Notes under the pieces: generated by a model
What the model saw: the letters and a program-made list of their open reading frames with translations, nothing else
What the model was told of the DNA's origin: nothing
Database searches by the model: none
Made by a program: the position numbers and the translations under genes
Shown: in pieces, positions 7,891-18,200 of the stretch
Layout: each line of letters starts with the position of its first letter
How positions within the stretch are numbered: position 1 is the stretch's first letter
Origin: JAFDVJ01 sp964487505
GTDB lineage: Bacteria > Acidobacteriota > Blastocatellia > Pyrinomonadales > Pyrinomonadaceae
Length of the DNA: 64,000 nt
Assembly (NCBI GenBank): GCA_964487505.1
Contig: CAZARD010000004.1
Coordinates: 16,913 to 80,912 of the forward strand
Direction: 5' to 3'

Positions 7891-8644
7891 GGTTCAGTAT
7901 CTCCTTTGCAAGTTCAATGTAAGCTTCGGCTCCGCGGGAGCGGATGTCGTAGAGAATTATCGGCTTGCCGTGGCTCGGTGCTTCGGCCAGCCGTACGTTT
8001 CGAGGAATTACGGCTTTTAGTACCTGTGAGCCGTAAAAATCGCGAAGGTCCTGCGCGACGGCGGACGAAAGATTCGTGCGCTCGTCAAACATTGTGAGTA
8101 GCAGGCCTTCGATCGCCAGTTGCGGGTTCAGCCCGCGGCGAAGTCTGGCAAGAGTGTCGAAAAGCTCGGTCACGCCTTCAAGTGCGAAATACTCGCATTG
8201 GATCGGCACCAGCAGGGAATCGGCCGCCGTCAGGCCATTGATAGTTAAGAGTCCCAGTGAGGGCGGGCAGTCTATTATTATGTAGTCGAACTTTTCGCGC
8301 AACGGTTCGAGAATGCTTTTTAGCTTATACTCACGGCGCTCGGTCTCGACGAGTTCGATCTCGGCGCCGGCGAGGTTCTTGTCGGCCGGAAGTACGAAAA
8401 GCAACGGCAATTCGGTCGGCGCAATAATATTCTCGGGATTTTCGTTGAGCGCTATCGCGTTGTAAATGGTCTTGCGATTGAGGCCGCGTTGAATGCCGGA
8501 GCCCGATGAGGCGTTGCCCTGCGGGTCGGCATCGACCAAAAGGATCTTTTTCTCTTCTACGGCAAGCGCAGCAGCCAGATTGACGGCGGTTGTGGTTTTG
8601 CCGACGCCGCCTTTTTGATTTGCAATTGCGATTATCTTTGCCAT
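7883..8644 (-). CDS. parA: Chromosome-partitioning ATPase ParA/Soj
   Basis: 253 residues. The deviant Walker A KGGVGKTTTAVNLA (~10-24), Walker A' VDADPQGNASSG and Walker B IIIDCPPSLG are all present, giving the Soj-type ParA ATPase. The protein binds DNA non-specifically as an ATP dimer and drives origin segregation through ParB. It heads a parA-parB pair whose upstream neighbour is mnmG (gidA), the ancestral gidA-(gidB)-parA-parB order. A gidB/rsmG gene is not present in between; the ~280 bp gap holds no reading frame of that size. Confidence 0.96.
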   Translation of the reverse strand: MAKIIAIANQKGGVGKTTTAVNLAAALAVEEKKILLVDADPQGNASSGSGIQRGLNRKTIYNAIALNENPENIIAPTELPLLFVLPADKNLAGAEIELVETERREYKLKSILEPLREKFDYIIIDCPPSLGLLTINGLTAADSLLVPIQCEYFALEGVTELFDTLARLRRGLNPQLAIEGLLLTMFDERTNLSSAVAQDLRDFYGSQVLKAVIPRNVRLAEAPSHGKPIILYDIRSRGAEAYIELAKEILNHG

Positions 8645-8893
8645 TGAAGAAAAGAAGCCAAGCCGTCTAGATTAACTGCGCTGCGGCGCCATAGCGAACA
8701 GTAACGCGAACAAGACACACGGTCACGAGAAAGCCCGGCGAAATTGATTAGCATCGCCGGCGGAAATACAAGTCTCTTGCTTTTGCTCGTGCTCTTGCTC
8801 GTGCTGTGAAATCAGTGTTTCGACGCAACAGTTACGCTGAAAGTACCACAAAGAAACGCCAGTGAAAAACCAAACGGCACAGAATTGCTAAAA

Positions 8894-8909
8894 TGTGGAA
8901 CGTTCCACA
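8894..8909. other. parS-like palindrome 1 (TGTGGAACGTTCCACA)
   Basis: A perfect 16-bp palindrome in the gap between parA and mnmG. An identical palindrome lies 36 bp away, centre to centre. Canonical parS is TGTTTCACGTGAAACA or TGTTCCACGTGGAACA; here the same half-site letters appear in the opposite arrangement around the dyad. The position beside parAB and mnmG makes a ParB-binding role the leading explanation. Confidence 0.6.
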
Positions 8910-8926
8910 CTTTCCGCAATCGGCCA

Positions 8927-10828
8927 TTATGTGGAACGTTCCACATTCGTCCTGCCGCTTGCCTGTTGAGCCGTCAAGTATACCAACACCGTCGAAACCG
9001 CAGCCGGAGTCAACCCCGCGATCTTCCTGACCTGCGCGAAGTTCCGTGGCTTCGCGCGCGTCAAGCGCTCAACCATCTCGTTCGACAACCCGTTGATCGC
9101 GCCAAACTCGAACCCATCCGGCACTTTCAACCCGTCATGCCCGTTGACTCGCTCATTCGCCGCCTTCTGCGTCTCGACATAGCCCCTGTACATGACATCG
9201 GCGAGCGCCGTTTCCAGAATTCCTGGAGTCACCTCAGACCTCACTTCTTCAGGCAGAAGCCGCATCATCAGTTCCGAACCTACTCCTTGCCGCATCGATA
9301 GCTGCGACAAACTGAAAGAGTCGCCGAGATCGCATCCCAGAATTCCCGAAACCCCGGCGTATTCGACCGAACTTCGCTTAAATCTTTTCCGGTCGAGCAC
9401 GTCGCGCAACCGCGCGATCGAATCCCGTTTCGAGCTGAAACGCTCCCAATCGCTATCGCCCACGAGTCCGATCTCGCGCCCCTTCGGCGCCAACCGACGG
9501 TCCGCATTATCGTGCCTGAGAGTCAACCGGGCCTCGGCCCGCGATGTAAACAACCTATAAGGCTCGTCGACGCCGTGCTGGATCAGATCATCGACCAACA
9601 CACCGATATAAGCTTCATCCCGCCCAAGCAGAAACGCCTCGCGCCCATCGATCGCCAAAGCCGCATTGATTCCCGCCATCAACCCCTGACAGGCCGCTTC
9701 TTCATAACCCGTCGTCCCGTTGATCTGCCCGGCAAGATAAAGCCCCGCAATACGGCTCGTCTCCATCGTCGGCCGCAATTCCCGAGGGTCCACAAAATCG
9801 TATTCGATCGCATACCCGGGCCTGATGACCCTGACCTCCCGAAAACCGGGAATCATCTGCAATAGCTCTCTCTGCAATTCCGCCGGCAGTGACGTCGAGA
9901 AGCCGTTCAGATAAACTTCATTCGTATCGTGGCCTTCAGGTTCGAGAAACAACTGGTGCCGGTTCTTCTCCGCGAACTTCACAACCTTGTCTTCGATCGA
10001 TGGACAGTACCTGGGCCCGATACCGGTGATCTTCCCCGAATAGAGCGGCGATCGGTGCAAGTTCCCACGAATCCGATCGTGAAGCTCCTGCGTTGTGTAT
10101 CCGATAAAGCAATCGATCTGCCTTTGCTCGATCTTTTCTGTCGCAAACGAAAACGCGACCGGAGCCTCATCAGGCGACTGTCTTTCGAAAGCGTCCCAAT
10201 CGATCGAACGGCCGTCGAGCCTGGGCGGCGTTCCTGTCTTAAGCCTCCCGACGGGAAACCCCAAGCGCTTCAAGTCTTCGGCAAGCTCGATCGATGCCGG
10301 TTCGCCGGCCCGGCCGGCCGAAAACGTCCGCTGCCCCGTATGGATCGTCCCATTAAGAAAAGTCCCGGTCGCAACGATCACCGACTTCGCCCCGAAACGT
10401 CTTTCATCCTGTAGTTCTATGCCTATAACTCTTGCTTTTTCAACAATTAGCGCAACTACAACACCTTGCCGCAAACTCAAATTTGGCGTCGCTTCGAGAA
10501 CCCGTCTCATTTCGACCCTGTAGAGACTCCGATCCGCCTGGGCGCGCGGCGACTGCACGGCTGGTCCACGGGACCTGTTCAAGAGCCTGAACTGTATTCC
10601 GGCACGATCGATCACGCGGCCCATGATCCCACCCAACGCATCGATCTCGCGCACCACGTGCCCCTTCGCGATGCCGCCAACGGCCGGATTGCACGACATT
10701 TGACCGATCAGATCCAGATTGATCGTAACGAGCGCCGTATCCGCCCCAAGCCGCGCCGAGGCCGAAGCCGCCTCGCAACCCGCGTGCCCGGCACCGATCA
10801 CGATCACATCGAAACGTTCATCAAACAT
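8927..10828 (-). CDS. mnmG: tRNA uridine-5-carboxymethylaminomethyl modification enzyme MnmG (GidA)
   Basis: 633 residues, the usual length. The FAD-binding IVIGAGHAGCEAA is at ~10-22. The family blocks SCNPAVGGIAKGHVVREIDALGG, LKTGTPPRLDGRSID, GPRYCPSIEDK, HDTNEVYLNGFSTSLP and AGQINGTTGYEEAA are intact. With MnmE (encoded at 23.3-24.7 kb) it installs cmnm5 at wobble U34 of tRNAs using FAD, glycine and methylene-THF. It is normally origin-linked, as here. The last six codons coincide with a parS-like palindrome. Confidence 0.97.
   Translation of the reverse strand: MFDERFDVIVIGAGHAGCEAASASARLGADTALVTINLDLIGQMSCNPAVGGIAKGHVVREIDALGGIMGRVIDRAGIQFRLLNRSRGPAVQSPRAQADRSLYRVEMRRVLEATPNLSLRQGVVVALIVEKARVIGIELQDERRFGAKSVIVATGTFLNGTIHTGQRTFSAGRAGEPASIELAEDLKRLGFPVGRLKTGTPPRLDGRSIDWDAFERQSPDEAPVAFSFATEKIEQRQIDCFIGYTTQELHDRIRGNLHRSPLYSGKITGIGPRYCPSIEDKVVKFAEKNRHQLFLEPEGHDTNEVYLNGFSTSLPAELQRELLQMIPGFREVRVIRPGYAIEYDFVDPRELRPTMETSRIAGLYLAGQINGTTGYEEAACQGLMAGINAALAIDGREAFLLGRDEAYIGVLVDDLIQHGVDEPYRLFTSRAEARLTLRHDNADRRLAPKGREIGLVGDSDWERFSSKRDSIARLRDVLDRKRFKRSSVEYAGVSGILGCDLGDSFSLSQLSMRQGVGSELMMRLLPEEVRSEVTPGILETALADVMYRGYVETQKAANERVNGHDGLKVPDGFEFGAINGLSNEMVERLTRAKPRNFAQVRKIAGLTPAAVSTVLVYLTAQQASGRTNVERST
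8930..8945. other. parS-like palindrome 2, inside the 3' end of mnmG
   Basis: The second perfect copy of TGTGGAACGTTCCACA, symmetric over 18 bp (8929-8946) when the flanking A/T are counted. It encodes the last mnmG codons (N-VERST-stop), so the site constrains the protein's C-terminus. Intragenic parS sites are known in other bacteria. ParB specificity for this form is not shown by the sequence. Confidence 0.6.
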
Positions 10829-10852
10829 AGCAATCCAAATCCAGCGACAAAA

Positions 10853-10868
10853 GGCGGGAATTCCCGCC
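10853..10868 (-). terminator. Hairpin terminator after the sheath-like gene
   Basis: GGCGGG-AATT-CCCGCC, a self-complementary 16-mer. It is followed on the minus strand by TTTT (10852-10849 side). It lies between the sheath-like gene and mnmG and would separate the two transcripts. Confidence 0.6.
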
Positions 10869-10919
10869 CGTTTGGTGCAAAATAATATTCTAGTAAATGC
10901 TCAGTCAGTTGCCAACAAT

Positions 10920-12422
10920 TCACCCGCGCCAGCGTCCGCCGAGCGCCGTCACCGGCTCGGCGATCGCCTGAAACCGCGCGATGCGAACACGATCGCTGTC
11001 CTTGATCGCGATCAACGGCATAAGGCCGGCCTCGAGCAGCCGCTCAGCGATAACATCCGTCATCCACGACTCGGCACAAGGCTTCATCCGAGACTCCCCA
11101 TCGACCTGTAGATAACAAACCACCAAACGCTCAAGCTCGCGCACGTAATTCACGCCGCCCATATCCCAACCGAACGCGCGATAGCTCTTCGCAAGCAAAG
11201 TCCCGGCAAAAAACGCCGGATTTGCCCAAAGCAATTCTTCATGTTTTGCCGGCCCATCGAATTCTTCGAACTCAAATCCCTCCACCGAATCTGATGCCGC
11301 CCCATACTGCGCCCTAGCCAGCCAGCGCATCGGGAGCAACCCCAGATACTTCGCCTCCGGCACCGAACGCAGCGCCGACCAGAGCTTCCCGGCATCCGTG
11401 CCGCCCCTGACTTGAAAACCGGACGCCTCGGGCAGCTTCTCAAAATTTGAGATCCCGAACATCTCGGGCCGAACGTACCCGATCACAGGCGCGGCCGCGC
11501 TGGCCGCAACTCTTCCCATCCGCATCAGCGTCGCCACGTCGTCAACGCTCAGACCGAATTCATAATTCGCGCAAAGCACCGCGAACGGGTCCGCGCCCAG
11601 CGTCGCAAGGCGCTCACTGACCACTTCACGGCCCAGCACGCTATCTTCTAAGTTATTGCAGCTCTTTAAGTTAGCTGCGCATTCATCCTTCGATAGATCA
11701 AGCGCGAACAATTTCAGATCAACGTCCGTTTCGACTCTTCTGACCGCGAAATGAAGTCCCCGCCAAGCCGATTCGACCGCCTTGAATCGCTTGTCCCGCA
11801 GGATCTTTCGCATCACGTCAGCTATAGCAGAATCAACCGCCGAAACCATTTGCGCCTGCTCGGTCTCGTCGATCTTCACGAGATAAGGCCCAACGACCGA
11901 TGCGATCAGCTTATCCAATTCGCTTCCGCCGGTCTTGCCCCGTTTCGAAGTCTGTGATCCTTCAAGAATATCCTCAAGCGAAAAGCTCTTGCTCTGCGGC
12001 TCAGGCTCCAGATGCCCGGCAGACTGCCGCGAAGAAACCACGCCAAACATCGCCCTGACCTCGCCCGCCGCGGCTTCGAAATCATCCGCTGACCGCAACC
12101 GTCTTCGCAACTCGCGCAACCCGGCGAAGACCGGCAGATCCCGATAAAGCCGATCGGGGTTAAAATCATCAATACCGCGAAACTCGATCCGCAAGCGCTC
12201 TCCATCAAGATCGATCTCGGCCGCGACCCCGAAACGCTCCATGACCGAATCGAAATTGTCCCGATCGATCACCAGCGCGCGCCGATCCGAGAAATCCTTT
12301 TTCGGCCCGTCACCGCTCCAATCGCCCAGAAACAAAACGTGAAACGGCGGTTCCTCCGCAGACGGGGAACCAACTTCGCCAAAAGTGAACATCCCTTCCA
12401 AGCCTGAATCAGTAATCGGCAT
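10920..12422 (-). CDS. TssB-TssC fusion-like type VI contractile-sheath protein, C-terminally shortened
   Basis: 500 residues from the ATG at 12422, preceded by GGAGG at 5-nt spacing. Residues ~25-125 look like the small sheath subunit TssB/VipA (IEFRGIDDFNPDRLYRDLPVFAGLRELRRRL). Residues ~165-500 match the large subunit TssC/VipB: VESAWRGLHFAVRRVETDVDLKLFALDLSK, then EAKYLGLLPMRWLARAQYG, then FEFEEF and LLWANPAFFAGTLLA. The ~100 C-terminal residues that complete TssC and form its inner core are absent. No other Tss component (TssK, TssE, Hcp, VgrG, ClpV) is in the window. It follows a TPR gene by 18 bp. Its role is unknown. Confidence 0.75.
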   Translation of the reverse strand: MPITDSGLEGMFTFGEVGSPSAEEPPFHVLFLGDWSGDGPKKDFSDRRALVIDRDNFDSVMERFGVAAEIDLDGERLRIEFRGIDDFNPDRLYRDLPVFAGLRELRRRLRSADDFEAAAGEVRAMFGVVSSRQSAGHLEPEPQSKSFSLEDILEGSQTSKRGKTGGSELDKLIASVVGPYLVKIDETEQAQMVSAVDSAIADVMRKILRDKRFKAVESAWRGLHFAVRRVETDVDLKLFALDLSKDECAANLKSCNNLEDSVLGREVVSERLATLGADPFAVLCANYEFGLSVDDVATLMRMGRVAASAAAPVIGYVRPEMFGISNFEKLPEASGFQVRGGTDAGKLWSALRSVPEAKYLGLLPMRWLARAQYGAASDSVEGFEFEEFDGPAKHEELLWANPAFFAGTLLAKSYRAFGWDMGGVNYVRELERLVVCYLQVDGESRMKPCAESWMTDVIAERLLEAGLMPLIAIKDSDRVRIARFQAIAEPVTALGGRWRG

Positions 12423-12440
12423 AGCGACCTCCACGAACCC

Positions 12441-13532
12441 TTAGTAACTCTTCGCCCAGTCAATGAAAGCAATTGTCTTTGCCTCGTTCTCGACAAGCCA
12501 TTTGAGCGCATTCGGATTTCCGTTCAACTGCATTATCAGATACGCAAGGATCCTCGAGTTGCCCTTTTTTTTGGCCTCTGCAAAAAACGGCAAATACGTC
12601 TTGCCGATAAAAGTCCCCTGAAGTTTTTTGTCTTCCGTGAGCATCCCGATCAAAGTATCAAAGGCATCGGCAAAAAGCTCTTCGTCGGTCTTGTTTTTGT
12701 CTTCGTCCGACTTCACAGTGAGAAGTGTTGCGAGCACAAGATCATAGACTGCAAAATCGCCCTCATCCTTGGGCGCGTTCATATCCAAAAAAACATTGAT
12801 ATTGCCGCTTGTTTCATCTTTCTTTGCGGGCTTGATCACTTCCACGAAGATCTGAGCGCTCCGCTTCGATCGTGCCGTGTTGAACTCAAGGGATATCAGC
12901 CGCCCCGCCGCCAAAAGTGCCGGGACCTTGTATTTCGTCCCGAAAAAGACCTCCGCGAGCAAGTAATTCGGACTTGCGTATCTCGGGTTGCTTTCGACCG
13001 CGTTCTTCAATGCTTCGCGTGCCTCCTTGTACATCTTCTGGCGGGTGTATGTGACTCCCAAATTATAGTAGGCGCTCGACAGTGCCCGGCCGCTGTCGCT
13101 CTCGTCCTTGAGAAACTTTATCGCATCCTTGTACAGCTGGATCGCATCTTGCGGCTTACCAAGATCATCGAACGTATTTCCGATGAGAACATAGAAAAGC
13201 GCCAACTCCGGAGACTTGTACTGCGAGCCTTTTATCGCGATCTCGATTGCCTTCGCAGAATCGCCTTTCGAGCCATACGAAAGCGCCATCTCGTACATTG
13301 CAGTTGCGCAATCAGGGCTTTCATCCAAGACTTTCTGGTACATCGCGATCGCTTCATCGAATTTCCCCTGATCGTGAAGCCTGATCCCGCGGTCGATCAA
13401 AACCCTTTGCGATTCGGTCGGCGCGACCGAAACCAATTTCGGCTTCGAGATCTTTTGCGCCGTCACCGACAAGCAAAGCGCAGCAAAAATCATCATTAAT
13501 CGCAAAAATACCGCGAATTTCGAGTTGTTCAT
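12441..13532 (-). CDS. Secreted TPR-repeat protein
   Basis: 363 residues from the ATG at 13532, which has AAGGAG at a good distance; an upstream in-frame extension lacks one. The N-terminus NNSKFAVFLRLMMIFAALCL ending SVTAQ is a signal peptide. Residues ~45-200 form about four tetratricopeptide repeats (GIRLHDQGKFDEAIAMYQKVLDESP; SSAYYNLGVTYTRQKMYKEAREALKNAVESNP). The C-terminal ~160 residues are not recognised. TPR arrays hold protein partners. It shares an operon with the sheath-like gene 18 bp downstream and probably the polyphosphate kinase upstream. No enzymatic motif is visible. Confidence 0.8.
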   Translation of the reverse strand: MNNSKFAVFLRLMMIFAALCLSVTAQKISKPKLVSVAPTESQRVLIDRGIRLHDQGKFDEAIAMYQKVLDESPDCATAMYEMALSYGSKGDSAKAIEIAIKGSQYKSPELALFYVLIGNTFDDLGKPQDAIQLYKDAIKFLKDESDSGRALSSAYYNLGVTYTRQKMYKEAREALKNAVESNPRYASPNYLLAEVFFGTKYKVPALLAAGRLISLEFNTARSKRSAQIFVEVIKPAKKDETSGNINVFLDMNAPKDEGDFAVYDLVLATLLTVKSDEDKNKTDEELFADAFDTLIGMLTEDKKLQGTFIGKTYLPFFAEAKKKGNSRILAYLIMQLNGNPNALKWLVENEAKTIAFIDWAKSY

Positions 13533-13614
13533 AAATTCTCCTTTTGGCCTTTCACAGCCCGATTTGCCTTTGAAAACAATCGCTTTCAAAGCACGCAACT
13601 GAGTGTTTGCAACG

Positions 13615-15099
13615 TCAAGCGCTCAACGCCGACTTGAGCGCCTTGCAGATGATTCTCAGCGTCTTGATCCGAGCGAATTTCTTGTCGTTCGCTTCGATCA
13701 AGTGCCAAGGCGCAAAATCGGTTCCGGTCCGCTCGATCATCTCGTCAGCGGCGATCTCGTAATCGTCCCACTTTTCCCGATTCCGAAAATCCTCTTCCGT
13801 GATCTTGTAATGCTTGTAGTTGGTGTCCTGCCTCAGCTTGAAGCGCCTCTCCTGCTCGTCTTTGTCAATATGCACCCAGAACTTGAGCACAACAATCCCG
13901 TGCCGGTGAAGTTGCTCTTCGAAGTTCACGATCTCCGCAAACGCACGCTTCCATTCATCCTCGCGCGCGAAACCTTCGATCCGCTCAACGAGCACGCGAC
14001 CGTACCAACTCCGATCAAATACGGTGATCCGTCCGGCCCGCGGCAAGTGACGCCAAAATCGCCAAAGATAATGCTGCGCGCGTTCTTCCTCGGTCGGCGC
14101 GGCGATCGGGATTATCTGATAGTCCCGGGCATCGATCGCGCCCGTGATCCGCCTGATGATCCCGCCTTTTCCGGCCGCGTCCCAACCCTCGAAGACGAGA
14201 ATCGCCGAGCGATTACGCGCCTTGAATTTCCGATGCAGCAAGTTCAGACGGCCCTGATATTCTTCGAGATCGGCCTTGTACTTCTCGTCTGTGATCGCCT
14301 GCGACAGGTCCAACGTACTAAGTAGCGATACATTGTCGGAGCGTTTCGCCCTGTGCCGTTTCGTTTCGGACTTTTGCGCGCTCTTGCCTTCGGCCGCCAG
14401 CCGCTTCGTTATCTGCTCCAGAATATGCTCGCCGACAGTGATGCTCCGATAACGCTCGTCGCCACCCTCGACGATGGTCCAAGGGGCTTCGCCGGTGCTC
14501 GTCGCCCGGATGGCGCGCTCCGATACGTGCCGGAACGTATCGTACATCTTGAAATGCTTCCAGTCCGTTTTCGTGATCCGCCAACGCGTCTTTTCGTCCT
14601 TGCTCAGCGCGTTCAGGCGTTTCTCCTGCGCTTTCTTGCTGAGATGAAACCAGAACTTGATGATCAGCGCGCCGTCATCGACGAGCTCCTTTTCGAATGT
14701 GTTGATCTGGACGAGCGCCGAGTCAAGCGCCGCCTCATCGGTCCGGCCGAAAACGCAATCGATGATCGGCCTTGTGTACCACGAGCCGAATAGTATTCCA
14801 ATGCGCCCCTTCGGCGGCAGGATACGCCAAAAACGCCACGCTTCCGGCCGCTCGCGCTCCTCGTCAGACGGCTGTCCGAACGCGACGGCGTGCAGATAGC
14901 GACCGTCCATCCATTCGTGCAAGAGATTGACGGTCTCGCCCTTTCCGGCGCCGTCGACGCCGCCAATGATGATTATTACTGGGAATTTTGCGTTCTTGAG
15001 GTCTTCCTGAACTTCAAGGAGTTGCATCCTGAGTTCAGGCTCACGGGCGCGATACTCTTCTTTGCTCAGCTTTCTTCCGAGCTCCGCGGTTTCAAACAT
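13615..15099 (-). CDS. pap: Polyphosphate:AMP phosphotransferase (two-domain PPK2)
   Basis: 494 residues made of two PPK2 domains in tandem. The first (~1-240) has Walker A GGVDGAGKGETV and the lid region FGSWYTRPI. The second (~265-494) has GWDAAGKGGIIRRI, the Walker B-like FDRSWYGRVLVERIEGF and the usual HLPRAGRI. Two fused PPK2 domains define class II enzymes, which phosphorylate AMP to ADP with polyphosphate. The second domain keeps the canonical Lys/Asp/Arg set; the first is more divergent (GSWYTRPI replaces DRSWYGR), so it is probably the weaker or structural one. The gene is first in a likely operon with the TPR and sheath-like genes. Confidence 0.9.
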   Translation of the reverse strand: MFETAELGRKLSKEEYRAREPELRMQLLEVQEDLKNAKFPVIIIIGGVDGAGKGETVNLLHEWMDGRYLHAVAFGQPSDEERERPEAWRFWRILPPKGRIGILFGSWYTRPIIDCVFGRTDEAALDSALVQINTFEKELVDDGALIIKFWFHLSKKAQEKRLNALSKDEKTRWRITKTDWKHFKMYDTFRHVSERAIRATSTGEAPWTIVEGGDERYRSITVGEHILEQITKRLAAEGKSAQKSETKRHRAKRSDNVSLLSTLDLSQAITDEKYKADLEEYQGRLNLLHRKFKARNRSAILVFEGWDAAGKGGIIRRITGAIDARDYQIIPIAAPTEEERAQHYLWRFWRHLPRAGRITVFDRSWYGRVLVERIEGFAREDEWKRAFAEIVNFEEQLHRHGIVVLKFWVHIDKDEQERRFKLRQDTNYKHYKITEEDFRNREKWDDYEIAADEMIERTGTDFAPWHLIEANDKKFARIKTLRIICKALKSALSA

Positions 15100-15216
15100 A
15101 TCGCCTCCTCAAGGCAAACGCGTCACAACCGACGAGACCGCGATGCCTCGCGGTATTCTCGAAATACCGTTCTTGCACAATTATAGCACCCGACGGGCTT
15201 TTGAGATCATCAAAGA

Positions 15217-18200
15217 CTATCGCACGAGAATTTGCGGCAAGGGTTGATCGCCATTAGATCCGAACGCAATACTGGCGCTTTCGCCGTTTGACGAGTATGA
15301 GAGATACCACATTCCTTCAGAAGGTCGAAAAACAGCCGCATCGAGGCGACCGTCACCGTCGTAGTCGCCGGGAACCGGAATGTCGTCACGAAGTCCAAAA
15401 ACAAACGAAAAGTAACTTCCATCCTCGCTGCGCCTGATCGACCAGCCTGAATCAGAAGGCCGGTAGACGGCAGCGTCGGCAATCCGATCGCCCGTGAAAT
15501 CGCCAAACACGGCCTGATCTGTCGGCGAACCAAAGACAAAAGACCGAAATTCACCATCGGAACTCCTTAGGTGCCACCACTCTCCGGTCGAACGCCGCCA
15601 AACCGCTATGTCGCTTCGCCCGTCGCCGTCCCAATCGTCAACTGTCGGCAAGTCCCCCGAGGAACCGAACACGACGGTTTCGACATCATCCTCGGCAAAC
15701 CTAATGTACCAAGTCGCCGACGCGGGTCTGAAAACCGCGGCCTCCATTTTTCCGTCGCCGTTGAAATCGCCGGAAGCGGGCAAGTCACCCGGCAAACCGA
15801 AAGCGAAAGATCCCATCGTGCCGTCCTCACTCCGAAGATAAAGCCACTCGCCGGTGGAATCGCGAAACACGGCTATATCGCTGATCTTATCGCCCGAGAA
15901 ATCTCCGGATAGGACCGTGTCGCCCGGAACGCCGAAAATGGCCGTCGCAACCTGATCCGTCGAACTGCTTCGAATCCACCAACTCGAATCCGAATTGCGT
16001 CGAACCGACGCGTCGGTCCTTCCGTCGGCGTCAAAATCGAAGGGAATCGGACGATCCAGATCCAAAGCGCGATCCCTGATTCCGATCGTGGCCGCAGGAG
16101 TTCTCTCACCGTTGGAGTAATCTCTCATCAGTTCGACGACGAAGAATTCGTACCGCTCTGGAACACTGTCCGCGTATACGGACAATGTCAGCGGCTTCTC
16201 TGTCTCACCGGGCTCAAACATCAACGTGCCGATCGCTATGGCATAATCCGAACCGCCGACCGCCGAACCATTGACCGTTCGATAATTGACCCTGAGGAAG
16301 TAGTTTGTCGGATTTGAGAGCCTAACCCGAAGATCTCCCGTCGCCACGCTACCATTCCTGCTTTCGGTGATCAGAATCGGAGACGCCCCGACTATGGCGA
16401 AGTCTTCCGGATCGTCTATGCCGACACGGCTGACATTTCTCTCAAGCAGAACTCCCTCGCGGGCGTTGAGCAACTGAACATCGAATTCATCTCCCAACTC
16501 GTCGATTCCGTCATCGAGAATTCCTACCTTGATCTCAGCCTCTGACTGCCCTGGTTGAAAGTAGAGCGTTCCTGAAGCCGCTTCGTAGTCGTCGCCCGCC
16601 GTGGCGGATACGTTGCGCGTGGTGAAATCGACGGCTACGGCATCTGTCGTTTCGCCGATCCTTTCGACAATGATCGTCGCGTACGCCGCGGTTTCATTCA
16701 CCGAAACGAAGGTATTCCGAAACCGAAAACCGCTCGGCACCGGAATTTCGGGCGCGATCAGTCGGCTCCGGACGACCTTCACGTAGCTCTGCGATCCCGA
16801 CGTCGCGCGATACGCAAGCATTCCGGGGCCGACGATTATCAGATCCGACGCATTGCTTTCCGGACTCTCGAAATTGATCTTCCCGAGCGGCAGGAACGTC
16901 TCCAGGTCAAAGGCGCTGATCGAGCCGTTCTCAAGAAAGAACGCTCGCTTTCGTTCGCGGTCGACGGCGACCGAACGTCCGCTTCCGGCGAATGTCCCGA
17001 CTATCGAGAAAGTCTCGGGATCAATGACGCGGCCGCTGGTTGCGTACAGCAACCCCGAGTCGATCACAAAGTCGCATCCGTAGCCGAAAAGCAGCCCCGA
17101 AGAAATGGCCTCCGCGCTCAATCCAGATTGACCGGTCCGCATTCGGAACATCTCGAAACCCGAACTTTCGCCGTTGTATGAGATCAGTTTGCCGGTCGCA
17201 TCTGAGAAGTCCATTGCGCCCGACCGATACCCCGTACCGATGCCCGTCAGGCGTATGCCGTTGTCGAAAAGATACGGCGGGTTGTTCGTTCCGGAGACCG
17301 CCACGCGACTGTGACTTCCCGGAACGGCCTCGACATCGACCACCGTCCCGCCGGATTGCAGCTGCGGCGAGAACTCGATCTCCTGCGATCTTGTCCTGAC
17401 GTCGAAACGCCGGATCGTGCTGGTCCCGTCGAAGTTCACCCATAACTTTTCGAAATCGTCGGTGAAAGCCAGACGGCGCGGTTTGTTCCCGACCGCGATC
17501 GATTGGTCGACCCTTCCGGTGCGCGGATCGAAGGCAGTGACCGAGTTCGCGATCGATCCGCCCGACGTCGAAGGAACACTTGCGTAAACGAGACCGTTGA
17601 ACGGGTTATGAACGATCTGGTTGGCGGGAACATCGATCCTCGTGACAATCGCCGGATGCGCCGGAGCGGGCGTCGGAGCAACGACCGAAGGCGGGGTTTC
17701 GCCGACGATCTCGGTCCTCGGATCGACCAGACTTGAACGGATCAAGATCATCGGGCCGCCTTCGAGCACCACCGCGAGTCCGTCGTTGCCCCAACGCTCG
17801 ATCGCGCGCGGACGAAGATTGATCTGTGGGCAGACAATGCTGCCGAGGGGCACGAAGGTCAGCGAATCATAAGCGCTTATGACGAGCCGATTGTATTCGA
17901 ACGAAGCGAAGAACGCCCGATGGTTCCCTGAGTCCAAGACCGCGGCGCGTTCAAAGCCGGAATCCGGAAGTGCAAATCTCCCGACCAGCCTGTTCGACAT
18001 CGGATCCAGAACGTTGCCGATCGTACTGTAGATTAAACCGTCCGAGAATCGGATTCTGCTTCCGGTTGAGAACGGGATCTTGGTCGCCGCGCGTGTTCCC
18101 CCGGAATCGTAGGTGATCCTTTCAAGGCTGCTGTAAGACTCGATTCCGTAGATCGCGTCTCCCGTCGGCGAGAACACGACGCCCGAACTCGCTCCGGTCG

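Noticed and set aside
8783..8806. Tandem TTGCTCGTGCTC repeat between parA and mnmG
   Set aside because: Only two imperfect 12-bp units; no clear role.
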